Source of the DNA: Platycnemis pennipes
Lineage: Eukaryota > Arthropoda > Insecta > Odonata > Platycnemididae
DNA length: 64,000 bases
Reading direction: 5' to 3'
NCBI GenBank assembly: GCA_933228895.1
Contig: OW121846.1
Coordinates: 9,579,915 to 9,643,914, forward strand
In this document: one piece after another, positions 21,331 to 32,589 of the stretch
Layout of the letters: each line of letters opens with the position of its first letter
Position numbering within the stretch: position 1 is the first letter of the stretch
Program-made: the position numbers and the translations under genes
The notes under the pieces: generated by a model
Told to the model about the DNA's origin: nothing
Seen by the model: only the letters and a program-made list of their open reading frames with translations
The model's database searches: none

Positions 21331-22303
21331 CATGTCGACGGGGGAAAGAACCTGGCAAGTGGGTGGGTGGAGGGAGGGGAAGGAGTGTTTTATTGGGTCT
21401 GCCAGAAGGCCTTCCACCGGAGATTTCGGCAGAAGTTTATGTGAGTGAGTACTTTTGTGAGTGTCTCTTTTGCGTGTTTCTATGTTTTCGTCGTCTGTCT
21501 GTTTTATTTTGTATTTATTATATATAATATGTGATTAATTAAAATATATATATAATAATGTGATTAATTTGCAACAAAGTTAAAAGGGGGATGGTGTTTT
21601 GGAGGAGATTCCTCTCGCCATCTCAAAATTGTACAACGATACAGTGCCCCGATTATTAAAAAATTTGCCTGTGTATCTAATCACAAAGAAGCCAATACAA
21701 AAAAAATAACCTCACATCAGGCGTGGGGAAGCATTGGATCGGCATAACGAGCAGGTAAATACCTTTTGAAACAATAATAATGTCGAGGAGTGCGCTGATT
21801 TCATTAAGGAATTTCTTATGCATTTAAGCAGCCAGTGCTGGAATTCTTAAGGAAATTGAAATCCCTGGCAGTGCCCAGCTTAAATCAAATAGCTGGACAC
21901 TGTTCTCTGACTTGAAACTCCTGAAGTGTTCACGGTTTGAAAACCTCTTAGCGCGGTACACAAACTTATCTACTTCCTGTCCAAGGATCAATGTAGGCTA
22001 CTACTCAAAAAAGGCTAAGGAAAACCTGAAAAAGGCAAGCAATTTGGCAGAAAAAGACAATTCTGTACAATGTCAGCCGTTATGCATTATTTGAGACTAA
22101 GTCAGGTTGATAAATTCTTAAAAAAACACGTGTACAAACCCTCAACATTTCTCTTGGCATTCTCTATCCCCCACTGATTACCGTAGGGAACATTTATTAT
22201 TGCCCCATAAAAGTAACCCTCAGTCCATTTCTTCTCCTTTCAACGCCTACCCACAAAGCGGCTCTTCAAGCACGTCACATTAATACCGAAACGTATCCGT
22301 AAG
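21331..22303. other. Unassigned sequence downstream of PLE-3
   Basis: 21,331-21,480 probably still belongs to the PLE-3 5' region: it carries GATTTCGGCAG and a TACTTTTGTGAGTGT block resembling 30,050-30,090. The rest holds AT-rich repeats (a GTGATTAATT pair at 21,520-21,565) and no genes. Confidence 0.4.
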
Positions 22304-23012
22304 GGCAATGACCAGACATCACCTGAAGATCAATAAAAATAAGACTAAGGTATTGGTATGCAGTAGAAGAAAAGAAGCCAGGACCAAAGTTTAACTAGGA
22401 AAACAAAAAACCTAGGAGGTAGAAGAGTTATGTTACCTGGTAAGCCGAGTAACCAGCAATGGACGAAGTAAAACAGAAATTGCCAGTTGAATTACCCAGG
22501 TGAAAAGGGAATTTTATCAGAAGAAGATTCTGCTTACAGCTGCCAATACAAGCGTGGAAGTGAGGAAACATTTATTTAGAATATACATCTGGAGCATTCT
22601 ACTATATGGCTGCGAATCATGGGCAATAACAGCAGCAGAGAAGTCCAGGCTAGAAGCATTTGAAATGTGGTGATACCGAAGAATGATGAAGATGAAATGG
22701 ATCGATCGAGTGACAAACGAAGAAGTCTTAAAAAGAGTGGGAGAAAAGAGATGTCTACTGAAAACCCTAAATAGAAGATGGCACAACTTAATCGGCCATG
22801 TGTAAAGACACGATAACCTGATGAAGACAATCGTCGAGGGAAAAGCGAACGGGAAGAATGGAAAAGGCATGCCTCGTATGATATATATGGAATAGGTGGT
22901 GAAGGATGTGAAAGAGAGGAGTTACGTCAATATGAAGAGGTTGGCCGATCGAAGAATAGAGTGGAAGGCTACGTTAAACCAACCACAGGATTGTTGACCA
23001 ATGATGACGATT
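22304..23012 (+). mobile_element. LINE-A 3' fragment, copy A2
   Basis: Begins at the codons for MTR(H)HLKINK and runs to the ATGATGAC-type 3' end. It corresponds to 62,070-62,779 of the nested copy. Recognisable translations: KTKVLVCSRRKEA, then in steps KWIDRVTNEEVLKRVGEK and KRHASYDIYGIG. It carries the shared TGA after the GCC AGT codons at 22,487. Several other indels are present. Confidence 0.85.
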
Positions 23013-24660
23013 TAATTTTAAATTATTTATCCAGTTGATTCATTTAAAAACAGTTATCATTCATTGAACTAAGCGTACTGTTCAGCTGGCCCATAGTGGC
23101 GCGAACTTCACGCCTTGCTTCGCAGCAGCAGAGAACTCAGCAGAGCAGGAAGCGTAGTGAAACGATTATTAACACCGCGGTCAGCGGAGGAGACTTTCCG
23201 AGCTTTGATAGTGTTCATAGGCGATCATTAATAAATGTTTACCAGAGCAGAGGCTCTGAAATGCAATGTTAAGTCCAGGATATAAGGACGAATATTCCCG
23301 TTTTCATTTCCTAAAGAAATATGCCGTGATGATAAATTTTGTATTTGAGACAACTGAGAGTCAAACATGGACGTATATAATACGGCCATCGATTTACCCT
23401 TATTTTTGACGTGATGGCGTCTTATAATTCGGCCTGATATAGAGGTGCATGTAATAAAAATTAAACATTATGAAAACGTGGTTCCAGACATCCCGCTGCA
23501 TCGTCACTTTAATGAATAAACTTAAGCCAATGATATTATTATTGTTGTATTGTCCACTCACGTCACTACAAAATTATTGGTACCATCAGGCGCAGCGAAG
23601 AGGTGGAAACGCGTTGAGCAAACCGAATGTGTGCGCTCGGTGAGCACCGGCCGCTCTGACCATTTCAACAAGGTTTGTAATGTCGAAGAAAAATAATGCG
23701 CTATACTGGTTGGCATAATGTGATAAGCTGAGATAAATCTGGTTGTGTGATGCCAACAGCAGCATCAACGTAAGGACACCGGCATCGCCTTGCGTCAGGA
23801 ATCACGACGCCGAGTTCAACTGCATCCCGTACTTCGCGTGCTGCCAACGTTTGCGTTCATCTGCGTGTCCAATGCAAAAAATGGAGATTGGCGATTAGGC
23901 AGACCAGTGAACTGGGAATGTGAGGAATGTGGACTGCTCTTCTGTACATTTGTTTCATTCAATACAATGGCACGGAAATCGTATTCCGTTTGTCCTTATT
24001 GTTTAAACCTTGTGGTCGTATTAGCGACACAGCACACCTATTTTTATTAATAATAAAATGCTAATTCAAAATATAGAACAAAAAATATTCGATGATTAAT
24101 TTTAGTTTCTCAGGTGAAAACGAAACAGCCTTTACAATGCGCTGAGGAAAATGAATCCAATTTTCATATTTTGTCATGCGGATTAAATCACCAATCTGAG
24201 TACGTCATTTAAACTGCTCTGTTATCAGTGCGCTTCGAATTCAGTCAATCAATTCGCAATCATTGATTACAACAGCGTCACCATAAAAGAATGTTCCGCG
24301 ATCACTCCCTTGATCTTGAGACTATAGAAATGAGGCGCAACTAGGAATGACCTGCCACCCTTGTCTCTACCGTTATTTATCTATTTTTTTACAGAAATAC
24401 TTAATTTCCCAGAAGTATATCAGTTCTATGATGCCGTTAATAATAGTTTAAGATTATCACTGACAGCAGACACCTATTTATATTAAGGGTAGTAAAAACC
24501 GCATTCTCAATTAATCGCATGACTTATCACCCGCGAATATTCTAGTCCTACAATAATTAATTAGCCGTAGTGCATGAAGACGTGCAACATCAGAGGATTA
24601 AGTACAAAATGTCACTCATGCCTATTCCCCAAAGCTAAACATTTTGATGCAGAAATGAAC
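23013..24660. other. Unassigned sequence
   Basis: 23,080-23,240 and 23,590-23,830 are GC-richer islands without recognised domains. No repeat family was identified. Confidence 0.45.
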
Positions 24661-24810
24661 AAATTAGTTAGGACTGGCCGTTCCAGCCTAGTAAGGAACG
24701 AAAACCCTATTATTTGCGGTTCAAATCCCCCCTCACCCATGTATGTTGTATTTTTCTCATCGATATGTTGACACGCGCGACGTAATACCTGCATTTAGAG
24801 CGACACAAGT
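24661..24810 (+). repeat. Possible SINE-1 relative
   Basis: A B-box-like GCGGTTCAAATCCCC follows about 50 bases after TTAGTTAGGACTGGCCG. The downstream GCATTTAGAGCGACAC loosely matches the SINE-1 tail. It is strongly diverged, hence the low confidence. Confidence 0.3.
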
Positions 24811-26878
24811 CTTATTGTATGCCTACGAAGTAAAAAGGACTGAATTACTCAGCTGAAATCCCACGACAAACGAAAGTATTGGTTTCATTTAAATACATTA
24901 TTTAACGATTAACTGTAAAGAATAGTGTACACGAGTAGGAAATACAATGGCTGAAAATTCTCTACCGTCCGCTTCCTACATCTAGGGGCTGAGACTAACC
25001 TACGGCAGTCGAGAAATACTTGGAATTAGCGCGAGATGGCAATGACAGCAGCAGGGAGCCTAATGGGGAATATGCATGAAATTTGTTTCTTGAAAGATTA
25101 ATGATGCACCTGAAGCGAAATTTTCTCACCAATTCAAATATATAAGCCAAATTTTTCTACGCCCACCACAAAGATTATTAAATGATATTAAAATGTTCCC
25201 GGAAATTGACAAAATTCTCGTGACCTGAAACGCCTTCTGACGTCACAGCACGGTATAGGTTCCATATTGCTACGGAGATAGACATTTATTTTTAAAAGAA
25301 AACGAAGTGAATATATCGTTTTGAGGTTTTTAGCCGTTTCTCGAACGAAACGATGACGGAAAAAATACTTAAAAAAAGCACATTCCGACAATTTCCTTCG
25401 GTTGACTACCTTATGGCGGCGTTCTTCTTAAAAAAAAAAAAAACAGCGATTGCATAGACGCAGTAGAAATTCTTGGGCACTAAAGAGGCATTATACAATT
25501 TTCTCGTTACCATCCATACTACGTAAATATAAAATCTAAATACGATCGTTTATTGCATGCATTATTGCATAAACAAATGAGATAAATGCATACGCTATCG
25601 CCAACTATTCATTGAGCAACTTACCCCCACGCATAAACAGATAAACAACGCCCATAGTGATACCGTGCCGTGACGTCATGCGATGACGTCGTGTTTTTAA
25701 GCTGCAGAAAAGGTACAATTTTCAAAGAGTAATATTTTTGTTACACAACTTAATTCTTCAGCAAATTTTCGCCAAGGACATTTTAGTTAATAAACTTCAC
25801 ATTCAAAGAGTTATAACAAATAGTGAATGTTCCCCATTTCCACCATAATTTCGAATTATGACCTATGTAATGCAAATCAATGATCAACCTTTTGTCCTTC
25901 TCCGATAAAAATAAGAAAGTAACACAAAGCGACTGAGAGAATCACCTCCTGGACCAATGAAAGAATGATCAGAAATGACCAAGGGAAGACACGGCGGCCA
26001 GCGACGGACTGCGTCGGAACGAGGAGGAATGGCGATGACAAAGAAGGAGTGATGGGCGGTGACGCTTTTGCCGAACCTACAAATCTTACGTCACACGGAC
26101 ACAAGTGATATCCCCGCTTTCCAACCACTTAACTCACTCTCCCTCCCAATACGAAAACTTCACCTTCTCCCCGATGCGTCATTTCTGGCTCTTCAACGAG
26201 AGCTGATGGGTTTCAAGCAATCAACCCAATTTTCATATTAAATATTTTCAATTTTTTTTAAATTTTCCTGTGCAGGAAAGAGGATTTCATGAAATTCTTC
26301 AATATTCAAGGCAAGTTTCCAAAATGCCCGCCTATTTTCCGGTTTTCAATGACCATATGAAATTCACGGTTTTTCCTCGGCTTTTAAGATTTTCAAGATT
26401 GGTTGGACACCTTAGTTTCGCTAGATCTGCCCCTTCGGAACTCATGCTGTTTTTTATCAATAAAACGGTTACAGAGATGCCATTGTTACTGAAAAGACTA
26501 GTACTCGCTCTATAATTTCACATGATAGTAATGTTACCGATATTGGCCATTAATTATATGGTTGTTCTCTATCGCCGCTTCTAAACATTTGGGCTGCTTG
26601 CTACTTTCCAGTCTTTGGCAATTACACATCTTTCGAGGGGATTCTTACAAATGACTTCCAGGGGGCACAGCTTGAATGTTCCGATTCAACGGCAGCCCTG
26701 ACATCCACATCGCCGTTCGCGTATCGCCGTTCTCGAGCGAGGGCTCGCTGTCGCGTAGAGAGGACTCGCAGGGAATTAAGTAGCTGCAGATATGCATGAC
26801 GCTTCGCGGGTGGTGCAATCTCTGACGACTGGTCACGCAATGGAATACAAATATGTCTCCCGCACGAGTGACGCCCCG
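24811..26878. other. Unassigned sequence with paired TGACGTCA sites
   Basis: Two inverted blocks match at about 18 of 20 bases: TGACGTCACAGCACGGTATA at 25,238 and its counterpart ending TGCCGTGACGTCA at about 25,658-25,677. They enclose about 400 bases including a 14-A run (25,427-25,442). The TGACGTCA core equals a CRE/ATF consensus, but the pair could equally be old terminal repeats. Nothing else was recognised. Confidence 0.35.
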
Positions 26879-27026
26879 GCCGGCTGTCACAGCCAGTAAC
26901 GCACTCGTGTGATTAGCCTTATGTCGCGGGTTCGAATCCCGCTAATGACATACATCTTGTGCTTGTCTAAGAGTTAAGATCTTAGATGAGATGCAACCTT
27001 AGCCGTTGGAGCACCTAAAGCCCACG
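26879..27026 (+). repeat. tRNA-derived SINE (SINE-1 family)
   Basis: A well-formed B box (GCGGGTTCGAATCCCGC) lies about 40 bases after AGTAACGCACTCGTGTG. The tail GCCGTTGGAGCACCTAAAGC corresponds to the block ending the copies near 0.4 and 6.3 kb. This is the most typical SINE-1 head in the window. Confidence 0.6.
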
Positions 27027-28336
27027 ATATTACACTTTTTTAGGGTCAGCTCCGCGATATTGCAGGTTTCGCCAACGTATCCCCTCCGCTGCTGGAGGCG
27101 TCTTAAAGGTAGAATTCCAGCGGGGGGGGGGAGGGGGGACGCCCCTACGATAACGCGGAGCCGACCAAAGAAAACTATAACATCACAGACATGGACCGCG
27201 GAAGTTTTAATCAATTCAACGGAAACCCAATATTACTAGCATAAGTGTCGTGGACAAACCTTGAGTTTTCATTCTATTTCGATGCCATAAAATACAGTAG
27301 ACACTAACATTTTGTCACGGATACTTTCCGTGAGATCAATGGTATGGTGCACATCACATTAATAGGAACCACGGCATCATCCTGTAATTTACTGAGTTCC
27401 GGCCTTTGTCGACGAGTGTAAGTGAGCAGGGCCTCTTCGGCGCGCTATGACCACGGGGGAAAGCGTGAGGCATTCTCACCCATAAAGAGCCCTCCTCACC
27501 CATAAGAAGGGCTCCTTCCTCGCCCACCTGCAGTGGCTACACCAAGGGTGCTTGCGGATGCAAGGACGAGGGATCCAAGGGAAGCGCCTAGGTAGCAGCA
27601 CCGAGTGTAAGCCTGAGCATTGGGAGAGTGAGGAGAAATAGAAAATGAGGAAGCACGTAACCAACACGCAACTATAGGCAACGAAAATGAAGGAGCCCAA
27701 ATGCACAGGTGAGCAGCAGTGGGTCAGATAACACCTCCAACGTTCAGGAAACCCATGGCTAACTTCGACGCCATTATGCCACAAACGATGTAAATAATGC
27801 TAGAGAAGTGACGATTGGCATTAGCGGCATCGCGCTCGCAAACGGAACCAATCATCGGTAGCTGACAAATAAGTAGAAAATTACTCGTAATCGCGTTAAG
27901 GAACTGTCCTGATAATGAAACTCTTGATTTCTCCTCATTCCTGAGTCGCGATAGAATTGGCGTAAGTATAGGGAGTTGTATCTCATACCTGACAAAAGAA
28001 TGCTGATCCGTAGCCACAAAATTAGTACTAATTGCTCCACATCATCTCAACAACAACCCGCTAGAGGCGAAGCTATTATTACAAAAGACGACCATGTAAC
28101 AAGTGATATTTCAGGACTTAACCTCGAGAACATTTAATTTTTAGGTGAATGGGTCGAGTCAGGCTGGGTTTGGGAAAATGCACTAAGTTGGAAAAGATGG
28201 CTGAAGTAAAGGTCATTAATGGTATCAATCAGTCCATGCCTCCAAGGACGACTACTACCAGATTGCCGCTTAAGATGCAGCTAGACTTAAATACGGTACT
28301 ACATCAGCAAACACGTGTGAAGGGTCACAGTCAGAG
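27027..28336. other. Unassigned sequence with a G-run
   Basis: A run of ten or so G, then AGGGGGG (27,120-27,139), may form a G-quadruplex. No coding frame with domains and no known repeat otherwise. Confidence 0.45.
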
Positions 28337-28832
28337 TCATATTAATACCGGGAAAGAGAGTGGAACTTAAGAAACCAAGAGAAGAAAACTGGGAGTCAGT
28401 ACTCCCAGGAAAAAAATGTTTGAACAAGACTTTGAAATAGCGGATCAAACATCTGCTATTGATAAATAAATTCCATAAATAAGGTCAATATCACTTTTTA
28501 AAAAATTAAAACAGCCAGTAGCATTTGAAACCTAAGACGATACAACGTGTGTCTATGAATCTCCGAGGCCTACTGCTTGGTGCCGCCCTCGTGTTTTCGA
28601 GGTCGGTGGTCACGTATGCGGGAAGCAATTGGCGAATGGCACGAGCAAAGGGGATTTAAGTGTCTTTATAGTGTATACGGATGAAATCGGTGAGAAGAAG
28701 ATGAAAGAGACGGTGTGCTGAAATCTGAAGACGCCAGAGTACCTTACGGTCGACCGTTGAGCCTGACGCCGCGGCCTGTTTTGACCGACCGAGGCCTCAA
28801 ACCAATCCTAGGATTGTTGACCCTTGATGATG
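28337..28832 (+). repeat. Dispersed repeat R1 joined to a LINE-A 3' tail
   Basis: From 28,337 to about 28,650 this matches 46,017-46,330: shared blocks include GGGAGTCAGTACTCCCAGG, AGTGGAACT/AGCGGAACT and TGCCGCCCTCGTGT. The last about 42 bases (28,791-28,832) match the LINE-A end, with CTCAAACCAATCCTAGGATT and a GATGATGA tail. This is the arrangement of a short retroposon that borrows its partner LINE's 3' end, or of an internally deleted LINE-A. Confidence 0.6.
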
Positions 28833-29650
28833 AGTGAAAAAATTAATCTTCTAACCACAACCATTCACTCATAAATCAATAAATTAAAATAAAAAAAGGT
28901 GACGCCCACCGAAAAAGCTGCTGTGATAACATTGACGTCATTTTCCTCCCGTCCTTGACTGCTTTATGGGAAGGGAAGGGAGTAGAGGGGGGTTCTCGGA
29001 AGGTCTGCTCGCACAGATGCTGTCGCAACTGTCCTATTGGCAGAGTCAGCTGTGTCCCCCCATTGCGATAAGGCAAAGTTGCTTCGAGGGCTCAGTTGTG
29101 ATTGGACGAAGTCGATATACGTCAGAGGTTGCACCACACCCACTTTTCCGAAAGGGTTAAAAACATCAGTTTTTCGCCGCTTATAACTCGGGAAATAATT
29201 GTCGGATCAAAAAACGGAAAAATACGGGTCTTTTTATTCTACGAACTCTATCAGATTTGGCAATAAAAAATATGGTAAACGACCCCATTTAAGGTTTAGG
29301 AAAGTTAAAAGGGTAGCAACAATGTCATTACATAGTTGTGATTGGCTATAACAGATTTCGAAATTCTGAAAGTCCAATTTATACCCTTTGGCTATGCAAT
29401 GCAGGAATTCAGCGTCAAAATTGCTCAAATGGTTGGATTCACACAAGTGCTTAGCAAAAAATAAGTATCATTATTAATGAAACAATGTCTATGTTCCAGA
29501 GTGAAATAATGTAACTTGAAAAATGTATAAAAGGCCGATAATTATTGAGTATTGTACCCGGATGATTGCATAATGTGCTGAAGCCATGGCCCGAGGTGTG
29601 GAAGGGATTAAAGTGTGGAAACTGTATCAGAGATCTTATTCTTTAACACG
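28833..29650. other. Unassigned sequence
   Basis: No genes or repeats recognised. Confidence 0.5.
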
Positions 29651-30115
29651 GAGTGTTATCTTTGTCATTTCTGGCCCACTTTTTATATTGGCCAATGCAT
29701 GCACCCCTCCTCTCTAACTCCGTACCAATAACCACCGCTCGTCCTGTAACCCGACTTCTCCGTACTCCTCTCTCCCTTTCCCTAAGAATGCTTCAGTTCA
29801 TGATTCTCCCTTTAGTTATTTTTTCTGTGTCCATTCTTTCCCCTCTACCGCCAACAGATTCAACCGTTAAATTTCCTACCATAGAACTCACATGCATTTG
29901 GCCGCCAAAGACTTTCAAATATCCCGGCTTAAATATGACATCCTAGACCCCCTACCCTCTCTCCCACTCTATAAATCTCCCCTTCCCCCAGTCCAACCTC
30001 TTTCTCTCTCTCCCTCAATATTCCTCTCCTCATTGAAAAAGTGGCAGCGACCGCCGAAATATTCACACCTACTACTTGTGAGTGTATTTTTGTGCTTTAT
30101 CTTTACCAATCACAC
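29651..30115 (+). repeat. Possible PLE terminal segment (C/T-rich)
   Basis: A C/T-rich stretch like the PLE-3 coding strand ends in AGTGGCAGCGACCGCCGAAA, then TACTTGTGAGTGTATTTTTG. The last block resembles TACTTTTGTGAGTGTCTC at 21,450, near the 5' end of PLE-3. A GGC...GCC stem followed by GAAA is hammerhead-like. The assignment is tentative. Confidence 0.3.
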
Positions 30116-30168
30116 CCTTGAGCTGATTATATGTGCATATAAAATACTTTTGTATTCCAAGGATTTGT

Positions 30169-30467
30169 CGGGCTCGGGTGGCGGCGTGGTAAATTCCTCG
30201 CCTGCTGACCTTAGGGTCGCGGGTTCGAGTCCCGCCTGAGTGGATCGAGCCTGTCCTGAGCAGTGACTTTTTGGTGGTAAACAGCGGAAAAAACCACTCT
30301 CCTGAGTGGTGTAAAAATCCACTTAGGACAGTGGTTACCCACGACCTGAAAAATCCACTCAGCACATGGATGTGTGTGGTCGTCCGTTGTTAATTGTTTA
30401 TTACCCCGATGTAAAAGGCCATAGGAGCTGTTTTCGGTGGTACTGGTAAATAAAAATAAATAAATAA
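30169..30467 (+). repeat. tRNA-derived SINE (SINE-2), full-length-looking
   Basis: The head GGCTCGGGTGGCGGCGTGGT (A-box region) is followed by an excellent B box, CGCGGGTTCGAGTCCCGCC. The body of about 220 bases contains repeated CCACTC/GAGTGG and ATCCACT elements that can pair, and the 3' end is a TAAATAAAAATAAATAAATA tract. This is the best SINE in the window. The end tract is like that of LINE-B, which may be its partner. Confidence 0.75.
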
Positions 30468-30733
30468 GGAAAACGGACAGGTAACACACAAAAAGGAGAA
30501 CACAAAGCAGAAGGTGAAGATTCAAGCCGGACCAAAACAGGGAAAATTTCGACTCAGCCGGGACTAGAACCGCGGACCTCCCAATTGCAATAATTAGCAC
30601 GTAGAACTGGAAATTAGTAGGTCCGATGTTCAAGTCCCGGAAAAATGGAACTCTTCTCTGATGCGCTCTGGCTTGATTACATCTTCACCTCCTGCTTTGT
30701 GTTTGTCCTGTTGTGTGTTACCCATCCATTTCC
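30468..30733. repeat. Long imperfect palindrome made of two head-to-head SINE-like arms
   Basis: The left arm read on the minus strand and the right arm read on the plus strand share a B-box-like GTTC.AGTCCCGG, GGCTTGA, ATCTTCACCT, CTGCTTTGTGTT and TTGTGTGTTACC, in that order. B boxes are at 30,559-30,575 (minus) and 30,625-30,640 (plus), and the symmetry centre is near 30,600. The left arm directly abuts the 3' tract of SINE-2. Confidence 0.7.
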
Positions 30734-31185
30734 CTTACCCTATCCTTGGAATATTTTTATTCGCCTCAGAGCGTGATTTCATGTTTGAACACATATTAGT
30801 ATCATATGTACGATATTGCTCGCGGCTGAGCTTTAAGCCACCGTCCACCGGGTTGAGGATGGTGGGTCGACCTCTAGATACAGAGGTTAGCTGTGAGATA
30901 AGTTAGTTTACTCGTCGAGTAGGCAGGCAGTCGCGGACAAAAAGCGACGGCATCCCGAGGGGGTATTGGTCTATCCCTGGATAAGGTAGGCCTCTAAATA
31001 ATACAGAACCTGTGAAGATGCCGTGACTTGGCGATGGGTGACCGCTAACAATTACGCTTCTCATCGTTTGGAGGAGAGGGTCGGTACAGCGACACTCATT
31101 TCACTACAGGTGTGGTAGCATTTACATTAACGGCTTTAGCACTGCGATGTGGAAGGCAAGAGGAAACCACCACATTAGTATCCCG
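30734..31185. other. Unassigned; perhaps LINE-A 5' leader
   Basis: Adjacent on the upstream side to a segment matching the LINE-A 5' region, so it may hold more of the same leader. The nested copy is too short at its 5' end to confirm this. Confidence 0.35.
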
Positions 31186-31290
31186 AGGAGTCGCAGTCAC
31201 TCCACTCTTTGATTTTTTATCAAGACGTGATGAAACCCTCTCGAGTAAAATATTCCGAAGGTAAAGTAGTCCCCCATTCGGATCTCCAAT
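31186..31290 (+). mobile_element. LINE-A 5' leader fragment
   Basis: Matches 59,788-59,890 at the start of the nested LINE-A copy: GAGTCGCAGTCACTCCACTC, GACGTGATG.AACCCTCTCG, AGTAAAATATTCCG and AGTCCCCC.TTC.GATCTCC. No endonuclease or RT follows. LINE leader fragments without 3' sequence are unusual for simple 5' truncation and imply a later deletion or rearrangement. Confidence 0.75.
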
Positions 31291-31411
31291 CAAGTAATTC
31301 AAGAGAAAATACTTTGTTCTTACATTACTTAACATTCAAAATGGAATTCAAATTTAGCAGTAGAACGTGTACTTTAGAAATTTAAATAAGTAGTAAATTC
31401 ATCGTGTTAAC

Positions 31412-31470
31412 GTATTTACCGCCTGCCACACACCCTTGGGGTGGCTTTCAGGCTATTGCGAGGACATATC
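31412..31470 (+). mobile_element. LINE-C 3' tail, solo fragment
   Basis: CCGCCTGCCACACACCC then GGGGTGGCTTTCAGGCTATT: the LINE-C terminal block without upstream coding sequence and with a degraded GTAGATG end. Confidence 0.6.
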
Positions 31471-31995
31471 TAAGAATCGTGTGGAAATTTCTCTTAGTCC
31501 TCTTCTGTAGCCCTCCGACCTTTGTCTTGGCGTTCTGCATCTTCTAAGTACCCTGCGAGCCACCTCTAAAGCTTATAGTTTATTAAACTTATACTTTATA
31601 GTTTTATCAATTTCTGAATGAGACATTAGCTTTTCTGTCAGTAGGTTTTCGCAGGTCTTTTAAGCCCCCCTTCTGTTTGGGCGTTTTCCTGCAGTGGGTT
31701 TTTGTCGCTCATGGATATTTGCTCCAATTCTCACGCTTTTCCCACACGTCATTCTTTTACACTACATTTTTCTTTTATTATAATTTAAATGGACATTAAA
31801 CTTGATATGCGTATTTTTTAATACTGTATATACTATGTTTTTCATTGCAATTATGAAATCCATTGTATTTTTGTTTCATCACATGGAAGTATATATTTTT
31901 ATTACATAATTGATGTTAGATTGAAGATGGGTTCGGTGGAAGAGGGGACTTTACAGTCACAGCCTCGCCCGAATAAAGAATTTATTATCACTATT

Positions 31996-32330
31996 AAAGC
32001 CTGTTTTACACGGTGCTCTGTACTACGCAGGCTGAAGCATGGATGGATGTACAGTGAAAATTGCATCGTGTACAAAGGTATATTGCGCGAACGACTGCGG
32101 GAATACATGAATGTGAGCGATAAAATTGAGCCCTGGTTACACGATACAATTTCATGTACAATGGATTGTATGACTGTCTGAACGCGAGAATCAATGTAAA
32201 ACTGTGTCGTGTAACCAGTCCAAATCGTACGATTGTATGAACGAATGCACAGAAAATAGAACCTCTTCTAATTTCGTTCAGACAATCATACAATTTTTGA
32301 CGTTTTGGAGACATCTGGTGGTAGGTAAGG
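31996..32330. mobile_element. TTTACACG-type MITE cluster
   Basis: Begins with TTAAAGCCTGTTTTACACGG, close to the terminus TTAAGGCCGCTTTACACG of the complete MITE at 49.2 kb. Internally a smaller inverted pair, CTGGTTACACGATA and TGTCGTGTAACCAG, encloses about 65 bases (32,132-32,218). The segment 32,250-32,300 (ACAGAAAATAGAACCTCTTC) matches, inverted, 49,270-49,310 of that MITE. The boundaries are uncertain. Confidence 0.5.
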
Positions 32331-32523
32331 AAAACTACGTTTCTAGTTGTTTGTTTACCTTTTTTCCTTCGCGATTCGGTGCGTGCGTGCGACTGCTGTG
32401 ATTTTATTGGTTAATATTGCTGTAACTAGCAAGATTTTGGCCTATTTGTGTCATTTACTTTTACCATGACCTCTGCTACGCCTGGACTTCGCTCTACTGT
32501 TTGACTCCTACAACGTCTGCCCT

Positions 32524-32589
32524 CACCCTCACCCCCTGCCACACACCCTTGTGGTGGCTTGCAGGGTATTATGTAGATTATGTAGATGA
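32524..32589 (+). mobile_element. LINE-C 3' tail, solo fragment
   Basis: A near-consensus tail: CACCCCCTGCCACACACCC, TTGTGGTGGCTTGCAGGG, TATTATGTAGAT repeated to GTAGATG. It is very strongly 5'-truncated. Confidence 0.7.

Noticed and set aside
24661..24810. CRISPR- or satellite-like arrays anywhere in the window
   Set aside because: No regularly spaced identical repeats with unique spacers were seen; all arrays found are short and degenerate.
29653..30239. Frames of about 100 codons suggesting secreted or membrane proteins
   Set aside because: The hydrophobic look comes from the C/T-rich strand. One frame runs into the SINE-2 head, which is non-coding.
30072..30633. Minus-strand frames up to 140 codons across 30.1-30.6 kb
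   Set aside because: They are antisense readings of SINE-2 and the adjoining palindrome.
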